Below, one piece after another: positions 7,224 through 16,435 of a stretch of 64,000 bases of DNA. A model generated the notes under the pieces. The model saw only the letters and a list, made by a program, of their open reading frames with translations. It made no database searches and was not told the DNA's origin. Source of the stretch: Rufibacter sp. LB8 (GTDB lineage Bacteria > Bacteroidota > Bacteroidia > Cytophagales > Hymenobacteraceae). A program made the translations under genes and the position numbers. The stretch spans positions 2,089,501 to 2,153,500 of the forward strand of contig NZ_JADALJ010000001.1 of NCBI RefSeq assembly GCF_014876185.1, written 5' to 3'. Within the stretch, counting starts at the first letter, position 1. Each line of letters opens with the position of its first letter.

Positions 7224-9863
7224 CTACGCTTCTGGCAGCGCCGTTAAACTTTGCTCTAGGGCGGCAATCTTAGCTTCAGCGTCTGACTGTTTTTTGCGCT
7301 CGGCGTTCAAGACGGCTTCAGGGGCACCGTTCACGAATTTCTCGTTGCTGAGTTTTTTCGCTACGCTGGTCAAGAAGCCTTTGGTATAGTCCAGTTCTTT
7401 CAAGATACGTTCTCGTTCGGCAGCGGCGTCAATGTTACCTTCCATCGGGATGAAGAACTCGGTGCTGTCCTCGGCTACAAAAGAAAGCGCGTTGTCTAGC
7501 GGCTGTTCGGTTTCCTGAATCTCAGAGAGGTTGGCGAGTTTGCTCACCAGCGTTTCATAACCAGAGATGGCGTTCTTGCCTTCAGACAGCTTCACATGCA
7601 GGGCCAGTTTTTTAGCGGGCGAAATGTTCTTGCTGTTGCGTACGTTCCTGATTTGGCCCACCACGTTGAGCACGTACTCGGTTTGCTTTAGCAAATCAGC
7701 GTCTATGCGGCCTTTCTGTGGCCAGGAGGCGACAACCAGACAGTCTTTGGGCGCGCGCTCTTTCATGGTGTTCCAGATTTCCTCAGTAATGAACGGCATG
7801 AACGGATGCAGCACTTTCATCAGTTTCTCCAGGAATTCATAGGTAGACTGCAGCGTAGCTGGGTCAATTGGTGACCCGAATGCCGGCTTGATCATCTCCA
7901 GATAATTGGAGCAGAAATCATCCCACACCAATTTATAAACCGTGAGCAAGGCGTCAGAGATCCGGAATTTGTCAAAGTGGTCTTCCAGCGTAACCAGCGC
8001 CTCGTTCAATTTAGAATCGAACCACTTGATGGCTTTTTCGTTGAGGTTTGGCAAGGATTCATCCACTTCCCAGCCGTTGATGAGTCTAAAGGCGTTCCAG
8101 ATTTTGTTGCTGAAGTTCCGGCCCTGCTCGCAGAGTTTTTCATCGAATAACAAGTCATTCCCGGCGGGTGAGCTGAACAACATGCCCGCCCGAACGCCGT
8201 CGGCGCCGTACTGTTCAATCAAGACCAACGGGTCTGGCGAATTGCCCAAGGATTTAGACATTTTGCGTCCCTGCGCGTCGCGCACAATGCCAGTGAGGTA
8301 CACATTCTGGAACGGCAATTCCTTCCGGAACTCGTAGCCGGCCATAATCATGCGCGCTACCCAGAAGAACAGAATCTCAGGGGCGGTTACCAGGTCATTG
8401 GTTGGGTAGTAATACAGAATGTCTTCGTTGTCTGGGTCTTTGAAACCGTCAAACACCGAGATTGGCCACAACCAAGACGAGAACCACGTGTCCAGCACAT
8501 CTTCGTCCTGACGCAAATCTGATAGCTGCAGTTCTGAGTTTCCGGTTTTGGTGCGGGCTTCTTCCAGGGCTTCCTCAGCGGTGCGGGCAACTACAAAGGT
8601 GCCGTCTTGCAGGTAATAGGCCGGAATCTGCTGTCCCCACCACAACTGCCGCGAGATACACCAGTCATGCACGTTCTCCATCCAGGAACGGTACATGTTC
8701 TTGAACTTGGCTGGGTGCAGTTTGATGGTGTCATTAAGCACGTTTTCCAGCGCCGGTTTGGCCATCTGGTCCATTTTGCACCACCACTGCATAGACAACT
8801 TGGGTTCAATTACGGCATCGGTGCGCTCAGAGAAACCCACGTTAGAAACGCTGTCTTCTACTTTTTCCAGCAGGCCTTTGGCTTCCAGTTCCTTCGTGAT
8901 TTTCTTGCGCACCACAAACCGGTCTTCGCCCACGTAGAGGCCAGCGCGTTCATGGATGGTGCCGTTGTCATTGAGCACGTCAATGCTGGGCAGGTTGTGT
9001 TTCTGGCCCAGTTCATAGTCATTGATGTCATGCGCCGGCGTCACTTTCAACACCCCCGTACCGAACTCGCGGTCCACGTATTCGTCAAAAATGATGGGAA
9101 TGGCACGGTTCACCAACGGAATAATGGCTTTTTTACCGGCTAAATGTTTGTAGCGTTCGTCTTCAGGGTGCACGCAGATAGCCACGTCGCCCATGATGGT
9201 TTCTGGGCGTTTGGTGGCCACGGTGAGCACTTCGTCTGAGCCTTCAATGCCGTAGCGCAGGTAATACAGTTTTCCGTTTACCTGCTTGAAATTTACTTCT
9301 TCGTCTGAGAGTGCGGTTAACCCCTGCGGGTCCCAGTTCACCATGCGCACGCCGCGGTAAATCTGGCCTTTGCGGTACAAGTCCACAAACACCTGAATCA
9401 CGGCATCGGTCAGGTCTGGCTCCATGGTGAAACGGGTACGATCCCAGTCGCAGGAGGCGCCCAGTTTCTTAAGTTGCTCCAGAATGATGCCGCCGTATTT
9501 CTCTTTCCACTCAAAAGCATGTGCCAAGAATTCTTCGCGGGTAAGGTCAGATTTGTTGATGCCTTTTTCTTTGAGCATGTTCACCACCCTGGCTTCAGTG
9601 GCGATGGACGCGTGGTCTGTTCCTGGAACCCAGCACGCTTCTTTGCCCTGCATACGGGCGCGGCGCACCAATACATCTTGAATGGTATTGTTGAGCATGT
9701 GGCCCATGTGCAGCACGCCCGTTACGTTGGGCGGCGGAATCACCACGGTGTAGGGCTGCTTCTTTGGATTTGGCTTCGACTTGAAAAAACCGCGTTCTAG
9801 CCAGGTGGCGTACCACTTGTCTTCTACTTCTTTGGGGTTATAGGTCTTTGGTATGGTGGACAT
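7224..9863 (-). CDS. valS: Valine-tRNA ligase
   Basis: 879 residues from the ATG at 9863 ([18 protein letters not shown]). A 22-codon upstream extension lacks homology and crosses a degenerate intergenic repeat. Class I synthetase signatures are present: HMGH within [13 protein letters not shown] (about residues 44-56) and KMSKS within [10 protein letters not shown]. The CP1 editing insertion and the C-terminal coiled coil (about 810-879, [17 protein letters not shown]) that contacts tRNA are both recognisable. It charges tRNA-Val and proofreads threonine. It is monocistronic, with a -7 box at 9940 and a strong terminator at 7166. Confidence 0.97.
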   Translation of the reverse strand: MSTIPKTYNPKEVEDKWYATWLERGFFKSKPNPKKQPYTVVIPPPNVTGVLHMGHMLNNTIQDVLVRRARMQGKEACWVPGTDHASIATEARVVNMLKEKGINKSDLTREEFLAHAFEWKEKYGGIILEQLKKLGASCDWDRTRFTMEPDLTDAVIQVFVDLYRKGQIYRGVRMVNWDPQGLTALSDEEVNFKQVNGKLYYLRYGIEGSDEVLTVATKRPETIMGDVAICVHPEDERYKHLAGKKAIIPLVNRAIPIIFDEYVDREFGTGVLKVTPAHDINDYELGQKHNLPSIDVLNDNGTIHERAGLYVGEDRFVVRKKITKELEAKGLLEKVEDSVSNVGFSERTDAVIEPKLSMQWWCKMDQMAKPALENVLNDTIKLHPAKFKNMYRSWMENVHDWCISRQLWWGQQIPAYYLQDGTFVVARTAEEALEEARTKTGNSELQLSDLRQDEDVLDTWFSSWLWPISVFDGFKDPDNEDILYYYPTNDLVTAPEILFFWVARMIMAGYEFRKELPFQNVYLTGIVRDAQGRKMSKSLGNSPDPLVLIEQYGADGVRAGMLFSSPAGNDLLFDEKLCEQGRNFSNKIWNAFRLINGWEVDESLPNLNEKAIKWFDSKLNEALVTLEDHFDKFRISDALLTVYKLVWDDFCSNYLEMIKPAFGSPIDPATLQSTYEFLEKLMKVLHPFMPFITEEIWNTMKERAPKDCLVVASWPQKGRIDADLLKQTEYVLNVVGQIRNVRNSKNISPAKKLALHVKLSEGKNAISGYETLVSKLANLSEIQETEQPLDNALSFVAEDSTEFFIPMEGNIDAAAERERILKELDYTKGFLTSVAKKLSNEKFVNGAPEAVLNAERKKQSDAEAKIAALEQSLTALPEA

Positions 9864-9870
9864 CTTCTTT

Positions 9871-9898
9871 GGTATCAGGTAGCAAGTATCAAGTAGCA
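9871..9898. repeat. GGTATCAGGTAGCAAGTA-type short repeat
   Basis: Tandem-like GTATCAGGTAGCAAGTATCAAG just upstream of valS. Inverted relatives lie at 19531-19556 and 63776-63806. Confidence 0.5.
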
Positions 9899-9939
9899 CG
9901 TATTGCTCAGCTAGTTGACCATAAGCCACAAATGGAATG

Positions 9940-9947
9940 CAAAAATA
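9940..9947 (-). promoter_or_regulatory. -7 box for valS
   Basis: Minus-strand TATTTTTG, 76 bp before the start codon. No -33 seen. Confidence 0.4.
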
Positions 9948-9999
9948 GTAAATTAGAAGACTTTAGCGGCAGGTTAGTTTTAAGGCTGGACGTATTTCC

Positions 10000-10036
10000 T
10001 GTTTTCGGGCTCAAAATTGAAAACGGAGCCAAAACG
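10000..10036. repeat. PAL palindrome, degenerate
   Basis: GTTTTCGGGCTC left arm, GAGCCAAAACG right arm, altered centre. Confidence 0.75.
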
Positions 10037-10065
10037 AAAATGGCCAAAACTAAAACCACAACAAA

Positions 10066-10086
10066 AAACCCGCACGTGGCGGGTTT
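10066..10086 (-). terminator. Ferredoxin gene terminator
   Basis: AAACCCGC-ACGT-GCGGGTTT-type stem followed by a U run on the minus strand, 24 bp after the ferredoxin stop. Confidence 0.75.
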
Positions 10087-10110
10087 CTCAAACTATCTAA
10101 CAAAAAGAAA

Positions 10111-10572
<462 letters not shown>

Positions 10573-10582
10573 TTACCCCTGC

Positions 10583-11602
10583 ATGTTAACTTTCAAAAAA
10601 AGACTTTCAGCCTTTATCAAACTAGGCGATTATATACGGCAATTGCCCAAAGAGGAACGCGAATACCTTGCCCGCCGGGCAGGCCAGCACAATAACTTCT
10701 TTGACGGGCCAAATGTTTCAGCGGCGCTCACCGGGCTGGCTCATATGCTTCAGCCAGAGCAGTTGGAAGCCTGGTTAGCCAAATATGACGTGCCCGAAAC
10801 CAATGACGCACCTAAAAAAGTAGGCGTGGTGATGGCTGGCAATATTCCTGCCGTGGGTTTCCATGATGCGCTTTGTATTCTATTATCGGGGCATATTCTT
10901 CTGGCCAAACCCAGCTCAGATGATCCGTTTCTGGTGCCGCACTTATTGGAGAAACTGGTGGAGTTGGAGCCTGACTTCGCGCCGATGATACATTTTGTGC
11001 CCATGCTCAAAGAGGCAGACGCTATTATTGCCACCGGTTCAGACAACACGGCCCGCTACTTTGAATATTATTTCGCGAAGCGCCCGCACATCATCAGAAA
11101 AAACCGCACCAGCGTGGCCGTGCTGACAGGACAGGAGACCAAGGAAGAACTGGCTGCTCTGGGCGATGACCTGTTGCGCTATTACGGCTTGGGCTGCCGC
11201 AATGTGTCAAAGGCTTATGTGCCCGAAGGCTATGATTTCATTCCGTTTTTTGAGGCCATTGAGTACAAGGCAGACATTGTGGACTTCCATAAATACCGCA
11301 ACAACTATGATTACAATAAGTCTATCTATCTGGTGAACGGCGTGCCGCACTTAGACAATGGGTTTTTGATGGTAACCGAAAGCGAACAATTGGTCTCCCC
11401 TATCTCGGTCATGTTCTATGAAACCTATAAAGATGAAAATGACCTGCGCCAGAAGTTGACCGCCGTGCAGGAAAAGCTGCAGTGTGTGGTTTCAAAGGAA
11501 GGAATTTGGGAGAAAAGCTTCGCGTTTGGGCAGGCACAGTGCCCCGGTGTAGATGATTACGCCGATGGCGTGGACACGCTGGCGTTCCTGCTGAAATTGT
11601 AA
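10583..11602 (+). CDS. Acyl-CoA reductase, LuxC-like
   Basis: 339 residues from the ATG at 10583 (MLTFKKRLSAF); the longer frame overlaps the divergent ferredoxin gene. An aldehyde-dehydrogenase-like fold of the LuxC family is indicated by the nucleotide-binding stretch GNIPAVGFHDA (about 76-86), ATGSDNTARYF, and the presumed catalytic cysteine in GLGCRNVSKAYVPEGYD. Such enzymes reduce acyl-CoA to an aldehyde with NAD(P)H. The physiological substrate in Bacteroidota is not established. A degenerate PAL repeat starts 3 bp after the stop. Confidence 0.85.
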   Translation: MLTFKKRLSAFIKLGDYIRQLPKEEREYLARRAGQHNNFFDGPNVSAALTGLAHMLQPEQLEAWLAKYDVPETNDAPKKVGVVMAGNIPAVGFHDALCILLSGHILLAKPSSDDPFLVPHLLEKLVELEPDFAPMIHFVPMLKEADAIIATGSDNTARYFEYYFAKRPHIIRKNRTSVAVLTGQETKEELAALGDDLLRYYGLGCRNVSKAYVPEGYDFIPFFEAIEYKADIVDFHKYRNNYDYNKSIYLVNGVPHLDNGFLMVTESEQLVSPISVMFYETYKDENDLRQKLTAVQEKLQCVVSKEGIWEKSFAFGQAQCPGVDDYADGVDTLAFLLKL

Positions 11603-11604
11603 TC

Positions 11605-11642
11605 TGTTTTCGGGCTCTGTTTTAGAAATGAAGGTAAAACTG
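11605..11642. repeat. PAL palindrome, degenerate
   Basis: TGTTTTCGGGCTC left arm kept, right arm decayed to GAAGGTAAAAC. Begins 3 bp after a stop codon. Confidence 0.65.
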
Positions 11643-11755
11643 GGTTTAAACTTATTGGAATATCTTTTGTTAAAAATTTATTCTACCCGTAAACACTTGT
11701 ATTTATAACAAATACTTTTTTCATTGGCTTACAGACAAGGTAAAATACGCATACT

Positions 11756-12055
11756 ATGGACACCAGCACCTCAACCTACCAACTGATAGAAAAGGAAATC
11801 ATTCCGCAACTGAACTTCGGCACCCAGGACGTGCTCTCTGACAAAGCCGCCCAGACCAAACGCCTCCATGACCTGGACCGCGCCAGTCTTTTGGGCAACG
11901 GTTACCAGGGCAAAGTGGAGCTCACCTTCAAAGTAGCCTCCGGCGAAATCCTGCGCGTGCGCACCACTATCTGGCAAGCCGATAAGCAGTTCGCGACCAT
12001 TAAAGCGGGCGTGACCATTCCTACCTCGGCTATTCTGGCGGTGGAGTTTTTCTAG
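11756..12055 (+). CDS. Hypothetical small cytoplasmic protein
   Basis: 99 residues, ATG at 11756, no signal or membrane segment. It contains VELTFKVASGEILRVRTTIWQADKQFATIKAG, an alternating beta-strand pattern, and looks like a compact single domain. I recognise the style from other Bacteroidota genomes but no family name. It stands between the acyl-CoA reductase gene and a bidirectional terminator shared with the convergent phosphorylase gene. Codon use matches its neighbours, so it is probably a real gene. Confidence 0.65.
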   Translation: MDTSTSTYQLIEKEIIPQLNFGTQDVLSDKAAQTKRLHDLDRASLLGNGYQGKVELTFKVASGEILRVRTTIWQADKQFATIKAGVTIPTSAILAVEFF

Positions 12056-12080
12056 ATAATCTTTTATTCAGCAAAAAAGC

Positions 12081-12111
12081 GAAGGGCTTTGGTGATGTAC
12101 CAAAGCCCTTC
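12081..12111. terminator. Bidirectional terminator
   Basis: GAAGGGCTTTGG/CCAAAGCCCTTC stem between convergent genes, A-rich on the left and T-rich on the right. Confidence 0.8.
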
Positions 12112-12139
12112 ATATTATGTTATTTTAGAGAATATCGAC

Positions 12140-13003
12140 TTAAATCCTATCCAGCACTTTCAGAATTAAGTCATCAATCACCTGCTCTGTGTTGGTGGCA
12201 AATTCATGGGTGATGCGGTTGGCCACAATGGCGTTCAGGGAAAGTACTTCGTGGCCCAGCAAACGGCCCAAGCTGTAAAGTCCGGCCGTTTCCATCTCGA
12301 AGTTAGTGAACGCCACGTCTTCATATTTGAAATCGCTTAGTTTCTGAATCACGTTCTCAATTTTGGGCTGAAGCCGCAGCAACCTTCCCTGTGGCGCGTA
12401 GAACCCCGGGCAGGTAAACGTGTTGCCGTGAATCATGTCAAACGCAATCTGCTCGCGCAGTAAATCAGAGCCTTTCACGCAGTACGGCAAGAACCCGAGA
12501 CCCAACGCCAACTGCAGGTTCACGGCAATTTCAGTTTCATATCCGGTTTCCATCAAGGGGTAAAACTGCATTAAGGTGTCTAAGCCCACGGCGTATTCTG
12601 TGGCCAGATGGCTACCCAAATGCACGGCCGGTTGCAACGCCCCAGACGTTCCAATGCGCACAATCTTAAGCGAGATTCGGTCCTCTACGCTTACTTCTTC
12701 CCGGCTCACAAAGTCAATGTTCACCAGCGCATCCAACTCGTTCATGACAATGTCAATGTTGTCTGTACCAATGCCCGTGGACACCACTGAAATGCGCTTT
12801 CCTTTGTAATAGCCCGTGTGCGTCACAAATTCGCGCTTGGCCACCTGCACCTCAATGGAGTCAAAATACTTGCTCACCTTGGCCACGCGGTCTTGGTCGC
12901 CCACCGTGATAATGGTGTCAGAGATTTGCTCGGGCAACAGGTTGAGATGGTAAATGCTGCCATCTGGGTTCAAAATCAATTCAGACTCCGGAATACGGGC
13001 CAT
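12140..13003 (-). CDS. Nucleoside phosphorylase (uridine-phosphorylase-like)
   Basis: 287 residues of the PNP/UDP phosphorylase superfamily. Phosphate- and ribose-site segments are visible in VGDQDRVAKVSKYF (about 33-46), STGIGTDNIDI (about 75-85) and RIGTSGALQP. The base/ribose pocket block FEMETAGLY sits near residue 238. It splits nucleosides with phosphate to give a base and ribose-1-phosphate for salvage. The overall form resembles uridine phosphorylase, but specificity cannot be read safely. Monocistronic, convergent with the preceding small gene. Confidence 0.85.
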   Translation of the reverse strand: MARIPESELILNPDGSIYHLNLLPEQISDTIITVGDQDRVAKVSKYFDSIEVQVAKREFVTHTGYYKGKRISVVSTGIGTDNIDIVMNELDALVNIDFVSREEVSVEDRISLKIVRIGTSGALQPAVHLGSHLATEYAVGLDTLMQFYPLMETGYETEIAVNLQLALGLGFLPYCVKGSDLLREQIAFDMIHGNTFTCPGFYAPQGRLLRLQPKIENVIQKLSDFKYEDVAFTNFEMETAGLYSLGRLLGHEVLSLNAIVANRITHEFATNTEQVIDDLILKVLDRI

Positions 13004-13071
13004 AGTTCATCGTTTTAGTAGGTGGAATATTCTCTAAATTTCGCCAGTAGCGAAAAATGAAAGTAAAATAA

Positions 13072-13114
13072 AAAGCGCCTGACGCTGCCGGTTTAGAGCA
13101 ACATCAGGCGCTTT
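13072..13114 (-). terminator. Hairpin beyond the trhO stop
   Basis: AAAGCGCCTGA/TCAGGCGCTTT stem, directly after the minus-strand stop at 13133. Confidence 0.75.
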
Positions 13115-13132
13115 ACTAATAAAAATATAGCG

Positions 13133-14101
13133 TTACACGGCCTTGGGTTGCTCCGTCTTGCGGCGGTTCAGACCTTTGTACGGGTTGTAGCCATTGGTGT
13201 TCTTTTGATAATAACCGGAGCCGTCATACGGACGTTTTTCGGGATGTTCCTGGCAGGTGGTAGAGCAGGCACCGTCCAGTTTTACGCCACAATTTTCACA
13301 GATGGGCACGTGAAGGTTGCACTGCGGGTTGGCGCAGTTTACCATTCTATCTGAAGGCGTTTCGCAGACGTGGCATTTGGAGATGACCACGGGGTTCACG
13401 GTGTTCACGTCCACGGCAATGCGGTTGTCGAAGACGTAGCATTTGCCCTCAAAATCCTCGCCGCCGGCCTCCATGCCGTATTTGATGATGCCGCCGTGCA
13501 GTTGGTACACATTCTCGAAGCCTTTCTCCAGCAAGAACGCGCTCGCTTTCTCGCATTTGATGCCGCCGGTGCAGTACGTCAGGATTTTCTTGCCTTCGTA
13601 CTTCTCCTTGAGGGCGTCTATCTGTTCCGGAAAATCCCTGAAATTCTCAATGTCCAGCGTGACGGCATTTTTGAACTTGCCCATGCTGTGCTCGTAGTCA
13701 GACCGAACATCCAGCACTACCACGTCTTCCTGATCTTTCATCTGCCTGAACTCCAGCGGCGATAAATGCACGCCGGTTCTTTGCGTGGGGTCAATGTTCC
13801 GTAGCCCCGCATGCACAATCTCGGGTTTGTGGCGTACATGCAGTTTGGTGAAGGCGTGCTCGTCGGCGTAATCCACTTTAAAGTCGATGCCCGTGAATCT
13901 GGGGTCTGATTTGACTTCGGCCATGTAGGCTTCGCAGTCTTCCACCAAGCCAGAAACGGTGCCGTTCAACCCTTCGGGCGCGACAATAATGCGGCCCAGC
14001 AGGTTCAACTTGAGACACAGCAAATGGTGCTCCTCGCGGAAAGCTTCCGGGTCTTTAATCTTGGTGTAGTGGTAATAGAGTAAGATACTGTAGGTTTTCA
14101 T
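13133..14101 (-). CDS. trhO: tRNA uridine(34) hydroxylase, rhodanese-like
   Basis: 322 residues from the ATG at 14101 (MKTYSILLYYHYTKI); five extra codons upstream are unlikely. The N-terminal acylphosphatase-like domain (about 1-95) is followed by a rhodanese domain (about 118-220) with the active-site loop CTGGIKCEK. A Cys-rich C-terminal zinc-binding tail follows (CHVCETPSDRMVNCANPQCN..CENCG). This is the YceA/TrhO family, which hydroxylates U34 of tRNAs to ho5U. Length and order match the family. Confidence 0.92.
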   Translation of the reverse strand: MKTYSILLYYHYTKIKDPEAFREEHHLLCLKLNLLGRIIVAPEGLNGTVSGLVEDCEAYMAEVKSDPRFTGIDFKVDYADEHAFTKLHVRHKPEIVHAGLRNIDPTQRTGVHLSPLEFRQMKDQEDVVVLDVRSDYEHSMGKFKNAVTLDIENFRDFPEQIDALKEKYEGKKILTYCTGGIKCEKASAFLLEKGFENVYQLHGGIIKYGMEAGGEDFEGKCYVFDNRIAVDVNTVNPVVISKCHVCETPSDRMVNCANPQCNLHVPICENCGVKLDGACSTTCQEHPEKRPYDGSGYYQKNTNGYNPYKGLNRRKTEQPKAV

Positions 14102-14188
14102 ACGGCTTAGTTTCAAGCTAAGTGTAGGGTTAATGTGCTAATTTTTGAATGTGCTAGTGTGCTACTTCTTCCTGCAACACCAGCGTTT

Positions 14189-14228
14189 CTGTTTTGGTGC
14201 GAATTTAGAAAATAGAGCCCGAAAACGG
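14189..14228. repeat. PAL palindrome, degenerate
   Basis: CTGTTTTGGTGC left arm, GAGCCCGAAAACGG right arm. Confidence 0.7.
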
Positions 14229-14230
14229 AA

Positions 14231-14384
14231 GCCCCACCCCAACCCCTCCCCAACGGAGAGGGGCTATTCTGAAAATGCGTTTTTGGCTTCACTTCTGAAA
14301 ACGGAGCTTAAAACGCAGGAATAAAACCAGTCAATTACTTTATCGCAAAGCCCCTCTCCGTTGGGGAGGGGTTGGGGTGGGGCT
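14231..14384. repeat. Nested inverted repeat with G-quadruplex motif
   Basis: Outer arms of about 36 bp: AGCCCCACCCCAACCCCTCC at the left and its complement ending at 14384. Each arm also folds on itself (CCTCCCCAACGGAGAGG). The right arm holds four GGGG runs (14363-14366, 14368-14371, 14374-14377, 14379-14382). A PAL copy sits inside, and the right arm touches the stop codon of the acyltransferase gene. Confidence 0.75.
14278..14315. repeat. PAL palindrome nested inside another element
   Basis: CGTTTTTGGCTTCACTT left arm, GGAGCTTAAAACG right arm, located between the arms of the 14231-14384 element. Confidence 0.75.
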
Positions 14385-15015
14385 ACACCGCCTTCGCCGG
14401 GTTCCCGAAGACCGTCTGCTTAGCAGGCACATCGGCTACTACCACGGCACCGGCACCTACGCGGGCATTCTTGCCGATTTTCACACCGGACACTACCACG
14501 GCACCGGTGCCAATGAAAGCACCTTCGGCCACGGTCACGCCGGGGTTAATAATAGCACCAGCACCTAACGTGATGTTGTCTTCCAGCACGGCGTTGGCAT
14601 CTACCAAGGCCCTTCCGCCAATCAGGCAGTTGTCGCCAATTTTGGCGTTGGCGTTCACAATGGCCCCGGCCTGAATGAAGTTGCCGTGGCCCAGCCACGC
14701 GTGCTCAGACACGTAGCTGAACTTGTGGATGGCATTCACGGGCACCACTTTGTAGTCATTCTTGAGCATGTTGGTGAGGCTTTTGCGCGCGGCCATGTCT
14801 TCGGCGGCCACAAACACATCGCACTTTTTGCCCAGAAGTTTAAGAATATTTTCGTCCTCAGTATTGCCCATCACCGTAATTTCGTTGATTTCCTTCTGCT
14901 GAAGCGCCACCTGGTCATCTAAAAAACAATAGACAATTACATCATTGCTCTGGAAGGCGTCTAGCGCCAATACGCCCAGTTCCTGGGCCCCTAATATTAC
15001 TACCGGATTCTGCAT
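14383..15015 (-). CDS. NeuD/PglD-family acyltransferase
   Basis: 210 residues from the ATG at 15015 (MQNPVVILGAQELG); the longer frame would translate a PAL repeat. The N-terminal Rossmann-like part (1-95) includes VILGAQELGVLALDAF. The C-terminal left-handed beta-helix hexapeptide repeats include IGDNCLIGGRALVDANAVL and IGTGAVVVSGVKIG, ending in the usual NPAKAV tail. Such enzymes acetylate amino-sugars for surface glycans. No glycan cluster surrounds it, so the acceptor is unknown. A -7 box sits about 100 bp upstream, placing a PAL copy in its 5' leader. Confidence 0.83.
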   Translation of the reverse strand: MQNPVVILGAQELGVLALDAFQSNDVIVYCFLDDQVALQQKEINEITVMGNTEDENILKLLGKKCDVFVAAEDMAARKSLTNMLKNDYKVVPVNAIHKFSYVSEHAWLGHGNFIQAGAIVNANAKIGDNCLIGGRALVDANAVLEDNITLGAGAIINPGVTVAEGAFIGTGAVVVSGVKIGKNARVGAGAVVVADVPAKQTVFGNPAKAV

Positions 15016-15064
15016 ACGTTCTGTTTTGGTTCGGTTCCCGATGTGTTTCAGGAAATCCTGATTT

Positions 15065-15104
15065 CTGTTTTCGGCCCCGTTTCTGAGAATGAGCCCGAAA
15101 ACGG
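15065..15104. repeat. PAL palindrome
   Basis: TTTTCGGCCCCG left arm, GAGCCCGAAAACGG right arm. Lies in the leader between the -7 box at 15114 and the NeuD-like start. Confidence 0.8.
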
Positions 15105-15113
15105 AAGCGTCTG

Positions 15114-15121
15114 CAAAAATA
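15114..15121 (-). promoter_or_regulatory. -7 box for the NeuD-like gene
   Basis: Minus-strand TATTTTTG, 98 bp before the start codon. Confidence 0.35.
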
Positions 15122-15142
15122 CGTAAAGAAAACGGATTAGAC

Positions 15143-16435
15143 TCAGCCCTTGTCTTTTGCGGTAGAACCAGTCCATTTTTGCCACCAGCCGGGCAACGGT
15201 CCCCACGCAATTATTACCAGCAGAAAAAACGGCAATAGCGGCGCACGGTACCTGAACAGCGAACCCAGATTAGGCGTGGGCAAGGCCACCAACACACCCG
15301 CCAGCACAAAGAACAGTAACAAAACCGCCACAAACGAGGGAAGTTTAGGCAGACGCCTAGTTACAGCCTGATGGATGACTGCTGCCAAAACCAAAACGAG
15401 CAACCCAAGATTCTCCACCGCGGCCAGTTTATAGAACAAAGGCGCTGGTTCCCACACAAACGGCCTGAACAGCATCTGCCACAGCGCCTGTGGGGCATTG
15501 ACTAAAACTGACCAAAGCGTAGGCTCCAAATAAGCTAAATGCAGAATTGGTTTGGCAGGGTCTGAAATAGCCAGTAGGTTATTGTAGTTGTACAGCAAAT
15601 GCTTCAAAAAGAAGTTAAGCGTAAATGTAGGATGCAGAAACGAAGCCAAAAACGCCCCAAGGCTCAGCAACAGAAAATACGTTACCACTTGGCTCGCTTT
15701 TGCATGCAACCAATGAATTCGCCGCGCAAGTTCTTGCACTACCACGTAAGTACTAAGCAACACCAACAGCACCGCCGCCAGGAAAAACTTAACCCTCCAG
15801 AAAAGCCAGATGCATACTATAAGTAGCAGAAACTGTTGCCAACTATTGCCACCTTCGCGCCTTGCAAGTTGCAGAACCAACCCGATGGTGAAGCACATAC
15901 TCCCCATAAACAAACTGTCTTTGGAGAACCCGCTGGTCCAGAACACCACGCTAGGGAAGAACAGAAACGCCACCGTGGCGGCAAACCCATAGTCAGGAAA
16001 GTATCTTCTAAGGCGCTGCACCAGAAACCAACAGCCCCAGAAACTGAAAAGGCTCAAAAAAAAGCTGGCCCACCAGTAAGAGTTGCCAGAAAGCAGATAC
16101 AGCAGGCTGGTAGGTTTCAGGAAGAAAAACGAGTTGTAGAACGGCTTCCAGGGCAATTGAAGGACCCCCACGTCATCCAGAAACAGAAACCGGAGGTAGG
16201 CGGTAGCATCGGCCTTGGCTAAGTCGGTCACTTGTATCGTGATTTCATGGTGGTACCAGGTATCGCCCAGCCCTAAATAATTTCGATACAGCCAGCCAAA
16301 GGCCAAACCGCACCCCAACTTAAACCCCAACGCTGACCAGAAAACCAGGTCTTGCCTGCTTCCTTTCACAGAACGCCATAGCAGGTAGACCAGAAAAAGA
16401 AAGACCGGAATGGGAAGCCAGTTCAGCAGGTTCAT
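15143..16435 (-). CDS. Polytopic membrane protein, glycosyltransferase-like
   Basis: 430 residues from the ATG at 16435, which overlaps the stop of the DUF2851 gene by 4 bp (ATGA), implying translational coupling. About ten membrane helices run through the whole length. A short aqueous segment after helix 2 reads GLGDTWYHHEITI, reminiscent of the acidic loop of GT-C or polysaccharide polymerase-type proteins, and FRYRAPLLPFF lies near the C-terminus. I cannot name the family. A role in envelope glycan assembly is a guess. Confidence 0.75.
   Translation of the reverse strand: MNLLNWLPIPVFLFLVYLLWRSVKGSRQDLVFWSALGFKLGCGLAFGWLYRNYLGLGDTWYHHEITIQVTDLAKADATAYLRFLFLDDVGVLQLPWKPFYNSFFFLKPTSLLYLLSGNSYWWASFFLSLFSFWGCWFLVQRLRRYFPDYGFAATVAFLFFPSVVFWTSGFSKDSLFMGSMCFTIGLVLQLARREGGNSWQQFLLLIVCIWLFWRVKFFLAAVLLVLLSTYVVVQELARRIHWLHAKASQVVTYFLLLSLGAFLASFLHPTFTLNFFLKHLLYNYNNLLAISDPAKPILHLAYLEPTLWSVLVNAPQALWQMLFRPFVWEPAPLFYKLAAVENLGLLVLVLAAVIHQAVTRRLPKLPSFVAVLLLFFVLAGVLVALPTPNLGSLFRYRAPLLPFFLLVIIAWGPLPGWWQKWTGSTAKDKG

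Noticed and set aside
7567-9681. Multiple plus-strand frames of 70-180 codons opposite valS
   Set aside because: Shadows of a strongly biased coding strand; valS covers the whole stretch with intact motifs.
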